Shown here piece by piece: positions 42,858-51,345 of a stretch of 64,000 nucleotides of DNA; the stretch's first letter is position 1; every line of letters starts with the position of its first letter. The notes under the pieces were generated by a model. The model worked only from the letters and a program-made list of their open reading frames with translations, had not been told where the DNA came from and searched no databases. A program made the position numbers and the translations under genes. The DNA lies in NCBI GenBank assembly GCA_024742475.1, contig JANSYI010000018.1, positions 62,001-126,000 on the forward strand. Reading direction: 5' to 3'. The stretch comes from a bacterium. GTDB lineage: Bacteria > Myxococcota_A > Polyangia > Nannocystales > Nannocystaceae.

Positions 42858-43406
42858 ATGTCCCCCTACGACCCCAGCCCCGACCGGCTCACGCCTGCGA
42901 GGTTTGCCACCCTGTTTCGCGCATCTTCGCGGGTACTGTGGTGCGTGGCCGTAGGCGTCGTCGGCGACCGCGCCCACGGCGAGGACATCGTGCAGGAGGC
43001 CGCGCTCGTCGCCCTGGGCAAGCTCGACACCTTCCGCCCCGGCACCAGCTTCGCGGCGTGGATGGGGCAGACCGTGAGGTACCTGGCGCTCAACCACCGG
43101 CGCAAGGTTCGGCGACGCCAGGTCGCGCTCGACGCGGAGGGCACACGGCTCGTGCCCGCGGGGCTCCCGGGCGCCGATGCACAGACGAGCTTCGACCGAT
43201 CGGTGTCCAATGCTCTGGCTGAGCTCAGCGAGTCGCAGCGCACCTGCCTGCTGCTCAAGACGGTGGTCGAGCTCGAGTACGCCGAGATCGCGGCGCTGCT
43301 CGAGATGCCCGCCGGCACCGCGATGAGCCACGTCTCGCGGGCCCGCGCAAAGATGCGCGCCTTGCTCGAGGTCGAGACCACCCCCCGGAAGGAGGCAATG
43401 CCATGA
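42858..43406 (+). CDS. ECF-type RNA polymerase sigma factor
   Basis: 182 residues. Region 2 (~17-85) includes DRAHGEDIVQEAALVALGKL and FAAWMGQTVRYLALNHRRK; region 4 (~115-170) has LSESQRTCLLLKTVVELEYAE and the recognition helix region MPAGTAMSHVSRARAKMR. It should direct RNA polymerase to a small regulon. It overlaps the next gene by ATGA, the usual arrangement for a sigma/anti-sigma pair. Confidence 0.9.
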   Translation: MSPYDPSPDRLTPARFATLFRASSRVLWCVAVGVVGDRAHGEDIVQEAALVALGKLDTFRPGTSFAAWMGQTVRYLALNHRRKVRRRQVALDAEGTRLVPAGLPGADAQTSFDRSVSNALAELSESQRTCLLLKTVVELEYAEIAALLEMPAGTAMSHVSRARAKMRALLEVETTPRKEAMP

Positions 43407-44179
43407 GCGAGCCCAACGATCTCGACCCCGCCCCGGCCGAAGATCCGATCGCGGCGTCCTTGAAGCGTCAGTTCTCTCCCCCCTCACTGCAGGCGATCGA
43501 GGCACGGGTCGCAGCCGAGGCTGCCAACCTCGAGGCTGACCAACTCGAGGCTGACGCGGACGATGGCGAGACCGGGCCCGCGGGCGTCCCCGCGGCGGCG
43601 AACGAGCCCCGCGGGTGGTGGATGGTCGCCGCGGCATTCGTCGCCGCTGCCGCGCTGGTGCTGCTCATCGCGTGGCCCACACGCGACGACGCAGCGCCGC
43701 AGGGCGAGCCTGGCCCACACGCACCGCCCATCGCCCAGACCGAACGCCCGCTGGAGGTCATCCCGCCGAGCACGTCGGAGCGAGCCGGACACCAGCTCGA
43801 CGGGTTCCTCCGGCGAGGCGACGCCCTCGCCTCCGCGGACGCGTGCGGCCCCCGCGAACCGCCCGAGGTCTGCGACGTCGAGGCTGGCGGCTACCCGCAC
43901 TTGCCGCCGGCCGCTGCGGTGACGCTGCTCGGCGAGTGCGGCGGCCGCAGCGGGACCTCGTGCGACACCTTCGATCTGCCTGCCGACCGTGCGCTGCTCG
44001 TGCAGCTCTCTACGGGTGAGCACGCGATCGTGTGCATCGAGCACCCGTGGACCGACCCCAAGCCCACGCTGCCCCCCGGGAGCCGCTACAACCTCTTCCG
44101 ACGAGAGCTCGGTGCGTACATCCTCTACGAGGTCACGCCGCGCCCCGAACCCGAGGCCGCGCCCCTCGTGCGTCTCTAG
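43403..44179 (+). CDS. Probable membrane-bound anti-sigma factor
   Basis: 258 residues. A cytoplasmic N-terminal segment of ~70 residues (begins with an acidic stretch and FSPPSLQAIEARVAAEA), one membrane helix (~72-93, WWMVAAAFVAAAALVLLIAW), and an extracytoplasmic domain with six cysteines (CGPREPPEVC, CGGRSGTSC). Order and coupling to the sigma gene support an anti-sigma role. A typical zinc HxxxCxxC motif is missing, so it would be a divergent type. The Cys-rich outer domain could sense redox or folding stress. Confidence 0.65.
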   Translation: MSEPNDLDPAPAEDPIAASLKRQFSPPSLQAIEARVAAEAANLEADQLEADADDGETGPAGVPAAANEPRGWWMVAAAFVAAAALVLLIAWPTRDDAAPQGEPGPHAPPIAQTERPLEVIPPSTSERAGHQLDGFLRRGDALASADACGPREPPEVCDVEAGGYPHLPPAAAVTLLGECGGRSGTSCDTFDLPADRALLVQLSTGEHAIVCIEHPWTDPKPTLPPGSRYNLFRRELGAYILYEVTPRPEPEAAPLVRL

Positions 44180-44234
44180 CAGGTTGAAGGAGTCTGGCTG
44201 CAATGCGCGAGCATGCGACCGACATCCACAGGGC

Positions 44235-45680
44235 GTGACCCACGACGCGCTCCTCGGCACCCGCTACGTTCAGCTCGCGCGGAACACCATCGACTACTGG
44301 ATGCGGCCCGGCGCCCCTTCCCTCTCGGAGAAGGCGCTGCGGCGTGCCATCGAGAGCGCCCCCGTCTTGCCAGGCGCCTCGCTGCGGCTGTACCTGCACG
44401 TCCCCTACTGCGCGCAGCGATGCCGCTTCTGCGCGTTCTCGGGTGGCAACAGCCTCAGCTGGCGAGACGCACAGCGCTACGCGACCCTGCTCGTCCAGCA
44501 GCTCCACGCGCAATGGGGCGCGACGCCGGTGCGTGGTCAGCCGATCCGTTCGGTCAACATCGGCGGTGGCAGCCCGGACCTGCTTGGCGAGAGCATCGAC
44601 CCGGTGCTCGAGGCGGTGCGCGCTCTGCCGGGCTTCAGCGACGCGACCGAGCTCGGCGTGGAGCTGTCGCTCGCCACGGCTCGGCCCGCGTTCATCGAGC
44701 GGCTGGTCGCCCACGGGGTCACCAAGGTCTCGTTCGGGCTGCAGTCGCTCGACGCGACCGTGCGAGCGCACATGCGTCAGCCCAAGACCCTCATCCACCT
44801 CGAGCGCGTGCTCTCGTGGCTGGACGGTCGTGTACCCATCGTCAACGCCGACCTGATCACCGGGCTGCCCGGACAAGACCGAGCCGGCGTGGTCGCAGAC
44901 CTCGAGGCCCTGATGGCCGAGCCACGCATCACGGCGATCAGCTCCTACCTGCTCACCGCCGGCGCCGCCCCGGCGCTGGTGGCCGCCATCGAAGACGGCT
45001 CGATCCCGGCGGTGCCGCCCCCGCTCGACCAGGCGCTGATGCGGCTGGAGACGTACGGGGCGTTTCGGCGCGCGGGGTGGCTGCGCCGGGGCACCAACAC
45101 CTACGTCGACCCCTCGCGGGTGCCCCCGAAGGCGCTGCAGAGGATGGCGGGCGATGAGTGCATCGGCGCCGCGTCGTACGAGACGTTTCTCGTCGGCGTC
45201 GGGCCACAGGCCGTCAGCAGCATGCCCGGCGTTCGGTTGGAGAACCTCGTCGACGTCGAGGCGTGGACGCACGCGGTCGAGCGCGGGTCGCTGCCGGTGC
45301 ACGTGTCCAAGTGCTCGACCGTGCATCAGCGAGACATGGCCCTTTGGACGTTCCCGCTGCGCTGGGAGGGGTTGACGCGGCGGCAGTGGGACGCGATGCG
45401 CGAGGCCGACGCGTTGACGTACGCGCAACGACGCACCTTCGAGGCGCTGCAGCACGAGGGGCTCATCACCACCTCGGACGAGGGCTTCGGCCTCTCGCTG
45501 CTCGGGGAGGTGTTCATGGGTCACCTCGTCCGAGACCTCAAGTGCGATGCGGGGCGCTCAGCGGTCGACGCGTACATCGCCGAGGGTGAAGCACTCGGGC
45601 GCGCGGCCGCTCGCGGCACGGCCCCCGACGCGAACGCGCTCAACGACCGACAGCGCGCCCGGGAATGGCTCGATGGGTAG
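44235..45680 (+). CDS. HemN-family radical SAM enzyme (HutW/ChuW-like)
   Basis: 481 residues. Cys59-x3-Cys63-x2-Cys66 (YCAQRCRFC) preceded by LYLHVPY, the SAM-binding GGG motif in the variant GGGSP (110-114), KVSFGLQSLD, and ADLITGLPGQD all place it with HemN-like enzymes. A winged-helix type C-terminus (~395-450) is present. True HemN makes protoporphyrinogen from coproporphyrinogen; HutW/ChuW relatives open heme anaerobically, so the substrate may be a tetrapyrrole, but this is uncertain. The GTG start follows the anti-sigma gene by 55 bases and could be coupled to an 11-codon open frame at 44203-44238. It overlaps the MFS gene by 8 bases. Confidence 0.8.
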   Translation: MTHDALLGTRYVQLARNTIDYWMRPGAPSLSEKALRRAIESAPVLPGASLRLYLHVPYCAQRCRFCAFSGGNSLSWRDAQRYATLLVQQLHAQWGATPVRGQPIRSVNIGGGSPDLLGESIDPVLEAVRALPGFSDATELGVELSLATARPAFIERLVAHGVTKVSFGLQSLDATVRAHMRQPKTLIHLERVLSWLDGRVPIVNADLITGLPGQDRAGVVADLEALMAEPRITAISSYLLTAGAAPALVAAIEDGSIPAVPPPLDQALMRLETYGAFRRAGWLRRGTNTYVDPSRVPPKALQRMAGDECIGAASYETFLVGVGPQAVSSMPGVRLENLVDVEAWTHAVERGSLPVHVSKCSTVHQRDMALWTFPLRWEGLTRRQWDAMREADALTYAQRRTFEALQHEGLITTSDEGFGLSLLGEVFMGHLVRDLKCDAGRSAVDAYIAEGEALGRAAARGTAPDANALNDRQRAREWLDG

Positions 45681-46824
45681 GCTTCCGCGCGCGCTGCTGC
45701 CCTTGTACGCGGGCACGATCGTGACCCGGATGGGCACCTTTGTCGTCCCGTACCTGACGCTCTATCTCTCGCAGCAGCGCGCGCTCTCCTTGACCGCGAC
45801 CGGCCAGGTGATCGCGGCGGGCGGGGCTGGCCTGCTGCTGGGCAACGTCGCGGGCGGCTGGCTGTGCGATCGCATCGGGCGAAGGGCCGTCGTGCTGCTC
45901 GGCCTGGCGACCAACGCGGTGGGGCTCGCCGCGCTCGCGATCGGTCTGCCCTCGAGCGCGGCGTATGGGCTCACGCTCGCGGTGGCCTCGGTGGGGGCGG
46001 GCATGTTTCCGCCTGCGGCCAGCGCCTGGATCGCAGACCTGACCCGCGACGAACAGAGGCAGCGGGCCTACACCGTCAACTACGTGTGCATCAACCTCGG
46101 CATGGGTCTGGGACCGCTGCTCGGCGGGCTACTCGCAGCACAGTCGTTCCGCTGGCTGTTCATCGGGGACATCGCCACCACGCTGGGATGCGCAGCGTGC
46201 ATCGCCTTCGTGCCGACCGCCGCCGCGACCCGTCGCGACGCCATCTCCCGCATCCGCTGGACCCCCCAGACGATCCGCGTGTTGGCGTTCTGCGCGGGGA
46301 GCTTTCTGCTCGTCGCGCCGCTGATGGGCATGGAGTACGCGGTGCCGCTGTTCGTCGCGACCGTCTTGGGCGAGCCTCTCGTGATCGTCGGCATCGTCTA
46401 TTCGATCAACGCGGCCTGCATCCTCGTGCTCGGGCTCCCGCTCGAGCGGCGCCTCGCCGGGCGTGACCCTGTCGCGATGATGAGCGTGGCGGGCCTGCTG
46501 TGGGCCGCCGGCCTCGGCGTCCTCGTGATGGGCGCGAGCACGGCCGCGCTGCTGGTGAGCACCGCCGTGTGGACGGTGGGCGAGATGGTCGTGTCGGTCG
46601 TCGTGCCGACGTACGTCGCGAATCGGGTCGGCGAGCACGAGCGCGGCCGCATCCTCGCCGTGCCCGACGCGATGCGCAGCGTGGCCGGGATCGTCGCGCC
46701 CCTGGGCTTGGGCATGGTGTGGGACCACCGCGGTCCCCAGGCGGTGCTCTGGGTGCTGACCGCGGTGCCGCTGCTGGGGGCGCTCGCCTACGGGCTGACG
46801 TGGATGCGCAGGCCCGCGCGATGA
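45673..46824 (+). CDS. MFS transporter
   Basis: 383 residues, 11-12 helices. Major facilitator signatures include the loop 2-3 motif GGWLCDRIGRRAVVLLG and a repeated motif at GLPLERRLAGRD in the second half. No strong substrate motif; family resemblance is to drug or small-molecule efflux pumps. The ATG lies within the end of the radical SAM gene and its stop overlaps the next gene (ATGA), so the three genes form one transcript and it may move the product or substrate of the radical SAM enzyme. Confidence 0.88.
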   Translation: MGRLPRALLPLYAGTIVTRMGTFVVPYLTLYLSQQRALSLTATGQVIAAGGAGLLLGNVAGGWLCDRIGRRAVVLLGLATNAVGLAALAIGLPSSAAYGLTLAVASVGAGMFPPAASAWIADLTRDEQRQRAYTVNYVCINLGMGLGPLLGGLLAAQSFRWLFIGDIATTLGCAACIAFVPTAAATRRDAISRIRWTPQTIRVLAFCAGSFLLVAPLMGMEYAVPLFVATVLGEPLVIVGIVYSINAACILVLGLPLERRLAGRDPVAMMSVAGLLWAAGLGVLVMGASTAALLVSTAVWTVGEMVVSVVVPTYVANRVGEHERGRILAVPDAMRSVAGIVAPLGLGMVWDHRGPQAVLWVLTAVPLLGALAYGLTWMRRPAR

Positions 46825-47945
46825 GCCGCATCCCTCAGCTCGACGCACTGCGGGGCTTCGCGCTGTGCGGCATCGTCCTGGCCAACATCCAGTGGTTCTG
46901 TGGCTACGCGGTGGATCCCTCGCCGGCCAAGGACGTGTGGGGCCTCGACTACGCGGTCTCGTTCGCGCTGCACGTATTCGTGGACGGCAAGTTCTACGGG
47001 CTGTTTTCCCTGCTCTTCGGGGCCTCGTTCGCCCTGATGATCGACCGCGAACGCGCGCGCGGAGCCGACGCGGGGGGCCTCGCCAGGAGACGGATCGCGT
47101 CCTTGGGTGTGCTCGGGGTGTTGCACGCCACGCTACTTTGGTTCGGCGACATCCTGAGCCTCTATGCCGTGGCCGCGCTGCCGCTTTGGTGGATCCTTCG
47201 CGCCCGGCCGCGCCACGCCGCGGTGACGGCGATCGCGCTGCTCGCCTCACCCGCGCTGCTCGGGCTCGTGCTCGCTGCGTGTGTGGACGTTCCGGTGCCA
47301 GCGCTCATCCATGGGCCGCGCGAGGCTCTGCCAGCCTTTGCGGCAGGTTCAGCGGGAGCGCTGCTCGACGCGAACGCGGACTTTCTCGCGCAGCGGTGGG
47401 TGCTCGCGCTGGCCTCGGGTCGACTGCCCCGCCTCTTGGGCTCGTTCGTGCTCGGCGCCCTGCTCATCCGCCACCGCCCCACGTTCTCGCGCCGTGGTTG
47501 GGTGGGTCTCGTGTCCGTCGCGGTCTCGTGCAACGTGGCGCTCGGGCTTCTGCCCGGGGCCCCTCCCCTGCCGCCCTCGACGTTGGGCGTCGCTCGCATC
47601 GCCGTGGAGTGCGTGGCGATACCGACGGGCGCGCTCGTCTACGCCGGCCTCGGGGGGCGACTGTTCGCTCGACCGAGCCGGTGGACCTCCGCGTTTGCGG
47701 CCGCGGGTCGGCTCTCGCTCACCCACTACCTGGCCCAGTCGCTGATGATGGCCGGGATCTTCTACGGCGTCGGACTCGGCCACTGGGGTCGGCTCGGCGC
47801 AGCGGAATCCGTCGCTGCCGGGCTCGGGATCGCCTGTGTTCAGGTCGGCATCAGTCCGTGGATCCGCGCTCGCTGGGGGGTGGGCCCGGGCGAGCGGGCG
47901 CTGCGGTGGCTCAGCGGGCGCCGGCGACCTTCGCCGCTCGCATGA
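46821..47945 (+). CDS. DUF418-like polytopic membrane protein
   Basis: 374 residues, about ten helices. N-terminus RIPQLDALRGFALCGIVLANI and the FSLLFGASFALMIDR and C-terminal GRLSLTHYLAQSL segments are characteristic of DUF418/acyltransferase-like membrane proteins (YeiB type). The biochemical role of the family is poorly known. It is coupled to the MFS gene by ATGA, and its 3' end overlaps the convergent DsbA-like gene by 35 bases. Confidence 0.85.
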   Translation: MSRIPQLDALRGFALCGIVLANIQWFCGYAVDPSPAKDVWGLDYAVSFALHVFVDGKFYGLFSLLFGASFALMIDRERARGADAGGLARRRIASLGVLGVLHATLLWFGDILSLYAVAALPLWWILRARPRHAAVTAIALLASPALLGLVLAACVDVPVPALIHGPREALPAFAAGSAGALLDANADFLAQRWVLALASGRLPRLLGSFVLGALLIRHRPTFSRRGWVGLVSVAVSCNVALGLLPGAPPLPPSTLGVARIAVECVAIPTGALVYAGLGGRLFARPSRWTSAFAAAGRLSLTHYLAQSLMMAGIFYGVGLGHWGRLGAAESVAAGLGIACVQVGISPWIRARWGVGPGERALRWLSGRRRPSPLA

Positions 47946-48675
47946 TGCGGGCGAACACTTCGGTGCGGGGCACGCCCGCATCGATCAGCGTCTTGGCGAA
48001 CGCACGCTCTTCGTCGATGATCTTGCCAAGCGCCTCGGCGTCCATGGCTCCGGAGTACCGCTTGCCGTTGACGAAGAACGAGGGGGTTCCGCGCACGCCC
48101 AAGCGGCGGCCCAAGGTGGTCTCGAATTCGAGGCGAGCCTGCGTCTCTTCGCTGTCGAGATCGGCCTCGAACTTGGCCGTGTCGAGGCCGAGGTCGCCCG
48201 CCGCAGCGAGGAGGTCAGCGCGCGAGAGGCTGGAGCGGTTGGCGAACATCCAGTCGTGCATCGCCCAGAACTTGCCCTGCTGCTGCGCTGCGATCGCCGC
48301 CTTGGCGGCCAGGGGAGCCTGCGGGTGCATCGGCATCGGGTACTGGTGAAACACGACCCGTAGGTCGTCGGGGTAGACCTTCTCCAGCTCGTGCACGGTG
48401 TTGGCGAAGGTGCCGCAGAACGGGCACTGGAAGTCGCTGTACTCGACGATCGTGACCAGGGGCTCGGCCGCGCCACGGATGGCGTCGGTCGACTTGTACG
48501 TCGCCCGGACGCGATCGCCGTCGCCGCGGGCGAGTTCCTGGTGCGCGTCGTCGACGTCTTCCATCGTCGGCAGCGCTTTGTCGTACGTGGGGTCGGGGTC
48601 GCTCCCTTGCTTCTTGCAGGCGGTGAGCAGGAGCGCCGAGGCAAGCGCGAGGGAGGTCAGGAGCCGCGTTTTCAC
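47911..48675 (-). CDS. DsbA-fold lipoprotein, single domain
   Basis: 254 residues. Lipobox LLTAC (Cys20), then one DsbA/thioredoxin_4 domain with Cys84-Pro-Phe-Cys87 (DFQCPFCGTF) and cis-Pro in RGTPSFFVNGKRY. A periplasm-facing thiol oxidoreductase. The GTG start overlaps the stop of the tandem-DsbA lipoprotein (GTGA), so both are made from one mRNA. Related in sequence to the tandem protein at 41274-42692. Confidence 0.88.
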   Translation of the reverse strand: MKTRLLTSLALASALLLTACKKQGSDPDPTYDKALPTMEDVDDAHQELARGDGDRVRATYKSTDAIRGAAEPLVTIVEYSDFQCPFCGTFANTVHELEKVYPDDLRVVFHQYPMPMHPQAPLAAKAAIAAQQQGKFWAMHDWMFANRSSLSRADLLAAAGDLGLDTAKFEADLDSEETQARLEFETTLGRRLGVRGTPSFFVNGKRYSGAMDAEALGKIIDEERAFAKTLIDAGVPRTEVFARIMRAAKVAGAR

Positions 48676-50078
48676 TGGTTTGGGTATCCTTCGGGTCCGA
48701 TCGCGTCGGCCATGAGGTGCTCTCGACGCTGCTTCGCCGGCACGTCGGTGAGCGCAGCAGCAGCGTCGAGTTCTTCTTGAATCACGCCCGCGAGCTGGCC
48801 GGGCCGGAACCCGCTGATGAAGCGGCCGTTGATGAAGAAGCCCGGGGTCGCCACGACGCCCAGCTTCAGCGAGAGGCGCAGGTCGTCGTCGACCGCCTGG
48901 GACACCGCCGTGCTGTCGAGGTCGGCTTTGAACCTCTCGTCATCGAGCCCGAGGTCGGCGGCGATCTTCAAGAACGCCGCGCGGTCGAGCGCCCCCTCAT
49001 GGGCGAAGATCGCGTCGTGGTAGGGCCAGAACTTGCCCTGTTTGCCGGCCGCGACGGCCGCTTTGGCAGCACCCTTGGCGGCGGTGTGAATCTCGAGCGG
49101 GACGTGCCGCACCACGAACTGAACCTCGTCGCCGTGCTTCTCTCGGACGGTCAGCAGCTCCTCGTGGGCCTTGCGGCAGTAGGGGCACTGAAAGTCCAGC
49201 AGCTCGACGACCTGGACCGGCGCGGTGTCTGGGCCCAGCGCCGGTGACTCGCCCACCGCGATGTCGTAGCGCTCGTCGTGCTTGGGCGAGTTCAGGTTGG
49301 CCGGCGGGTTGGTGAGCTTGGCCTTCTCGTCGAGGTCCTTCTTGAGCTCGGCGGCCCCCTTGGGGGTTTGCACGCGCTTGGTCGACGCCGACGCCATGAT
49401 CTTGTCATAGAGTTCGGCGCGCGGGGTGCCGGCGGCCAGCAGCTCTTTCGACCGGGCGATCTCTTCGTCGAGGATGGCGTGCCAGGTCGCCTCGTCGGCG
49501 TACCCTGCCATGTACAGACCGTTCACGAAGGACGCCGGGAGACCGATGATGCCCAGGCGCTTCGCTTCGCGGCGGTGCCGCATCCGGGTCCCGGTGTGGG
49601 CACCCGTGTCCAGGTCGTCCATGAACTTCGGCACGTCCAGCCCGATCGACTGCGCGTGTGTGCGCAACGTCGGTCGGTCGAACGCGCCGATGTGCTCGAA
49701 CAACTCGGCGTGCATCTCCCAAAACTTACCCTGCGCTCCCGCGGCGAAGGCCGCCTCGACGGCCTCCTCGCCGCGTCCGAAGCCGGGCACGGTATAGGAG
49801 CGGAAGATGACCCGCAGATCCTGCCCGTAGTCCTCGAGCAGGTTGTCCATCACCGACCACGTCTTGCCGCACGGCGGACACGCGTAGTCGGTGTAGATGA
49901 CGACCGTGACCAGCGGACTCTCGCCTCCACGCGCGATCTCGTTGGCGAGCAATGGGACCCGGTGACGCTCCGCGTCGATGCGGATCCGCGGCGCGTCCTT
50001 CTCGTCGCCGCCCGAGCTCGGGCACCCGCAAAGTCCGATCGCGACCAGGAGGGCCGAACACAGTTGGAGTGAGCGCAT
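48672..50078 (-). CDS. Tandem DsbA-fold lipoprotein
   Basis: 468 residues. Lipobox GLCGC (Cys19). Domain 1 has Cys67-Pro-Pro-Cys70 (YACPPCGKTW) and cis-Pro at GLPASFVNG; domain 2 has Cys298-Pro-Tyr-Cys301 (FQCPYCRKAH) and cis-Pro at ATPGFFING. The two active sites differ (CPPC versus CPYC), which usually means different redox potentials, so one chain may oxidise and the other reduce or isomerise. ATG 50078 begins the signal peptide directly. Confidence 0.88.
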   Translation of the reverse strand: MRSLQLCSALLVAIGLCGCPSSGGDEKDAPRIRIDAERHRVPLLANEIARGGESPLVTVVIYTDYACPPCGKTWSVMDNLLEDYGQDLRVIFRSYTVPGFGRGEEAVEAAFAAGAQGKFWEMHAELFEHIGAFDRPTLRTHAQSIGLDVPKFMDDLDTGAHTGTRMRHRREAKRLGIIGLPASFVNGLYMAGYADEATWHAILDEEIARSKELLAAGTPRAELYDKIMASASTKRVQTPKGAAELKKDLDEKAKLTNPPANLNSPKHDERYDIAVGESPALGPDTAPVQVVELLDFQCPYCRKAHEELLTVREKHGDEVQFVVRHVPLEIHTAAKGAAKAAVAAGKQGKFWPYHDAIFAHEGALDRAAFLKIAADLGLDDERFKADLDSTAVSQAVDDDLRLSLKLGVVATPGFFINGRFISGFRPGQLAGVIQEELDAAAALTDVPAKQRREHLMADAIGPEGYPNQ

Positions 50079-50166
50079 CACGGTCGACCGAGAACGTAGC
50101 AAATGGTCTCGGATATCGGCCAAAAGCGAAAACGCCACACCCCGGTGGGGCATGGCGTCTTCTCGG

Positions 50167-50239
50167 AGCGGGAAACGAGATTCGAACTCGCGACTTCAAC
50201 CTTGGCAAGGTTGCGCTCTACCAACTGAGCTATTCCCGC
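50167..50239 (-). tRNA. tRNA-Gly (anticodon GCC)
   Basis: A full 73-base cloverleaf on the minus strand: acceptor GCGGGAA/TTCCCGC, D arm GCTC/GAGC, anticodon stem CAACC/GGTTG with loop TTGCCAA giving GCC, T arm with TTCGAAT, and U at the discriminator position as expected for tRNA-Gly. CCA is not encoded. Confidence 0.96.
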
Positions 50240-50251
50240 GAAGGGATGCGG

Positions 50252-50280
50252 AGAGTGTCCCAAGCGCCGCGCAGAGTCAA
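50252..50280 (-). promoter_or_regulatory. Possible sigma-70 promoter for tRNA-Gly
   Basis: On the minus strand TTGACT (50280-50275), a 17-base spacer, and CACTCT (50257-50252) lie 12 bases upstream of the tRNA 5' end. The -35 is good, the -10 poor. Confidence 0.35.
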
Positions 50281-50397
50281 GGGTGATTTCGTACGTTTTT
50301 GAACGATGCAGGTCGCGCCCTCTCCATGCGCATAAAACCTCACGCGGAGTCGGATTGCGGCACGTGCCCAGCGAGAGTAAAAACTCGCCTCGAAAGC

Positions 50398-51345
50398 ATG
50401 ATTTCGGATTCACACACGATCGGCCTCGTGGGAGCGCGGGGGTATGCGGGCCAAGTCCTTCATGCGCTTCTCATGCATCACAAATGCATGGATCCCCGCA
50501 TTGCCACCCACCGTGACCCGACCCCCGACGCGATCGATGCGTTCCGCGACTGCCGCGCGGTCGCGCTGGCGATCCCCGAGGGTCCTGCGGTCGGCTGGAC
50601 CGAGGCCCTGCGCGCGGCCGGGATCCGCGTGCTCGATCTCTCCGGGGCGCACCGGCAAACCGAGGGGATCCACTACGGCATCCCGGAGCTGTGGGGCGCG
50701 CCCGATGCGGACGCCACCGTGGTCGCAAACCCCGGCTGCTATCCGACCGCGACCCTGCTCGCGCTCGTGCCCCTGCTGCGCGGCGGCGCGGTCGAAGCGA
50801 GCCCGCTCGCGGTCGTCGGCGCGAGCGGGACGTCGGGCGCGGGCAAGGGCCTCCGAGACGATCTCCACTTCAGCGCGCTCTTCGGCAACACGTTCCCCTA
50901 CAAGGTCGGCGCCCACAGGCACATCCCCGAGATCTCGCGGCACCTCGGAGCCCCCGTCACGTTCGTCACGCAGCTGCTCCCGATCGTGCGCGGGATCCTG
51001 GTCACCGCCTTCGTCCGCCCCACTCGCAGCGCCGCGCACGTCTTGCAGACCCTGCAGGCGTTCTACGCCGACCAACCCTACGTCAGCGTCCTGCCCGAGC
51101 CGGGCCCCGGCTGCGGCGTCGCGCACGTCGTCGGCAGCCATCAAGCCGTGCTCGCGGTCGGCCCCGCCGACGACGGAGGGCTGGTCCCCGTCTTCGCCAC
51201 CATCGACAACCTGATGCGAGGGGCAGCGAGCCAAGCCCTCGCAAACCTCAACCTCTGGCTGGGGCTCCCCGCGGAGTCCGGCCTTCCCACGCCACTGCAG
51301 CACGTCGGCAACGACGTGCCCCCGATGCCGCGCGCACTGCCATGA
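50398..51345 (+). CDS. argC: N-acetyl-gamma-glutamyl-phosphate reductase
   Basis: 315 residues. Reduces N-acetylglutamyl phosphate to the semialdehyde with NADPH in arginine synthesis. Present are an N-terminal nucleotide-binding GARGYAG (12-18), catalytic Cys114 in NPGCYPTA, GASGTSGAGKG (141-151), and the HRHIPEI motif (173-179) with the catalytic His. It is the short form of ArgC. The ATG at 50398 has no good ribosome site; a GCGAG/CTCGC hairpin lies just upstream. The stop overlaps the argJ start (ATGA). Confidence 0.95.
   Translation: MISDSHTIGLVGARGYAGQVLHALLMHHKCMDPRIATHRDPTPDAIDAFRDCRAVALAIPEGPAVGWTEALRAAGIRVLDLSGAHRQTEGIHYGIPELWGAPDADATVVANPGCYPTATLLALVPLLRGGAVEASPLAVVGASGTSGAGKGLRDDLHFSALFGNTFPYKVGAHRHIPEISRHLGAPVTFVTQLLPIVRGILVTAFVRPTRSAAHVLQTLQAFYADQPYVSVLPEPGPGCGVAHVVGSHQAVLAVGPADDGGLVPVFATIDNLMRGAASQALANLNLWLGLPAESGLPTPLQHVGNDVPPMPRALP
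50472..50490. repeat. Inverted repeat CATGCAT-N5-ATGCATG inside the start of argC
   Basis: Perfect 7-bp half-sites around CACAA, AT-richer than the surroundings, about 75 bases into argC. It loosely resembles operator sites of the ArgR/AhrC family and an argR gene is in the same operon, but its place inside the coding region makes this a guess. Confidence 0.3.

Noticed and set aside
42798..44206. Sigma-54 promoter reading of the shared CTGGCTGCAA motif
   Set aside because: The GG and GC elements are not at the required 10-base spacing at either copy.
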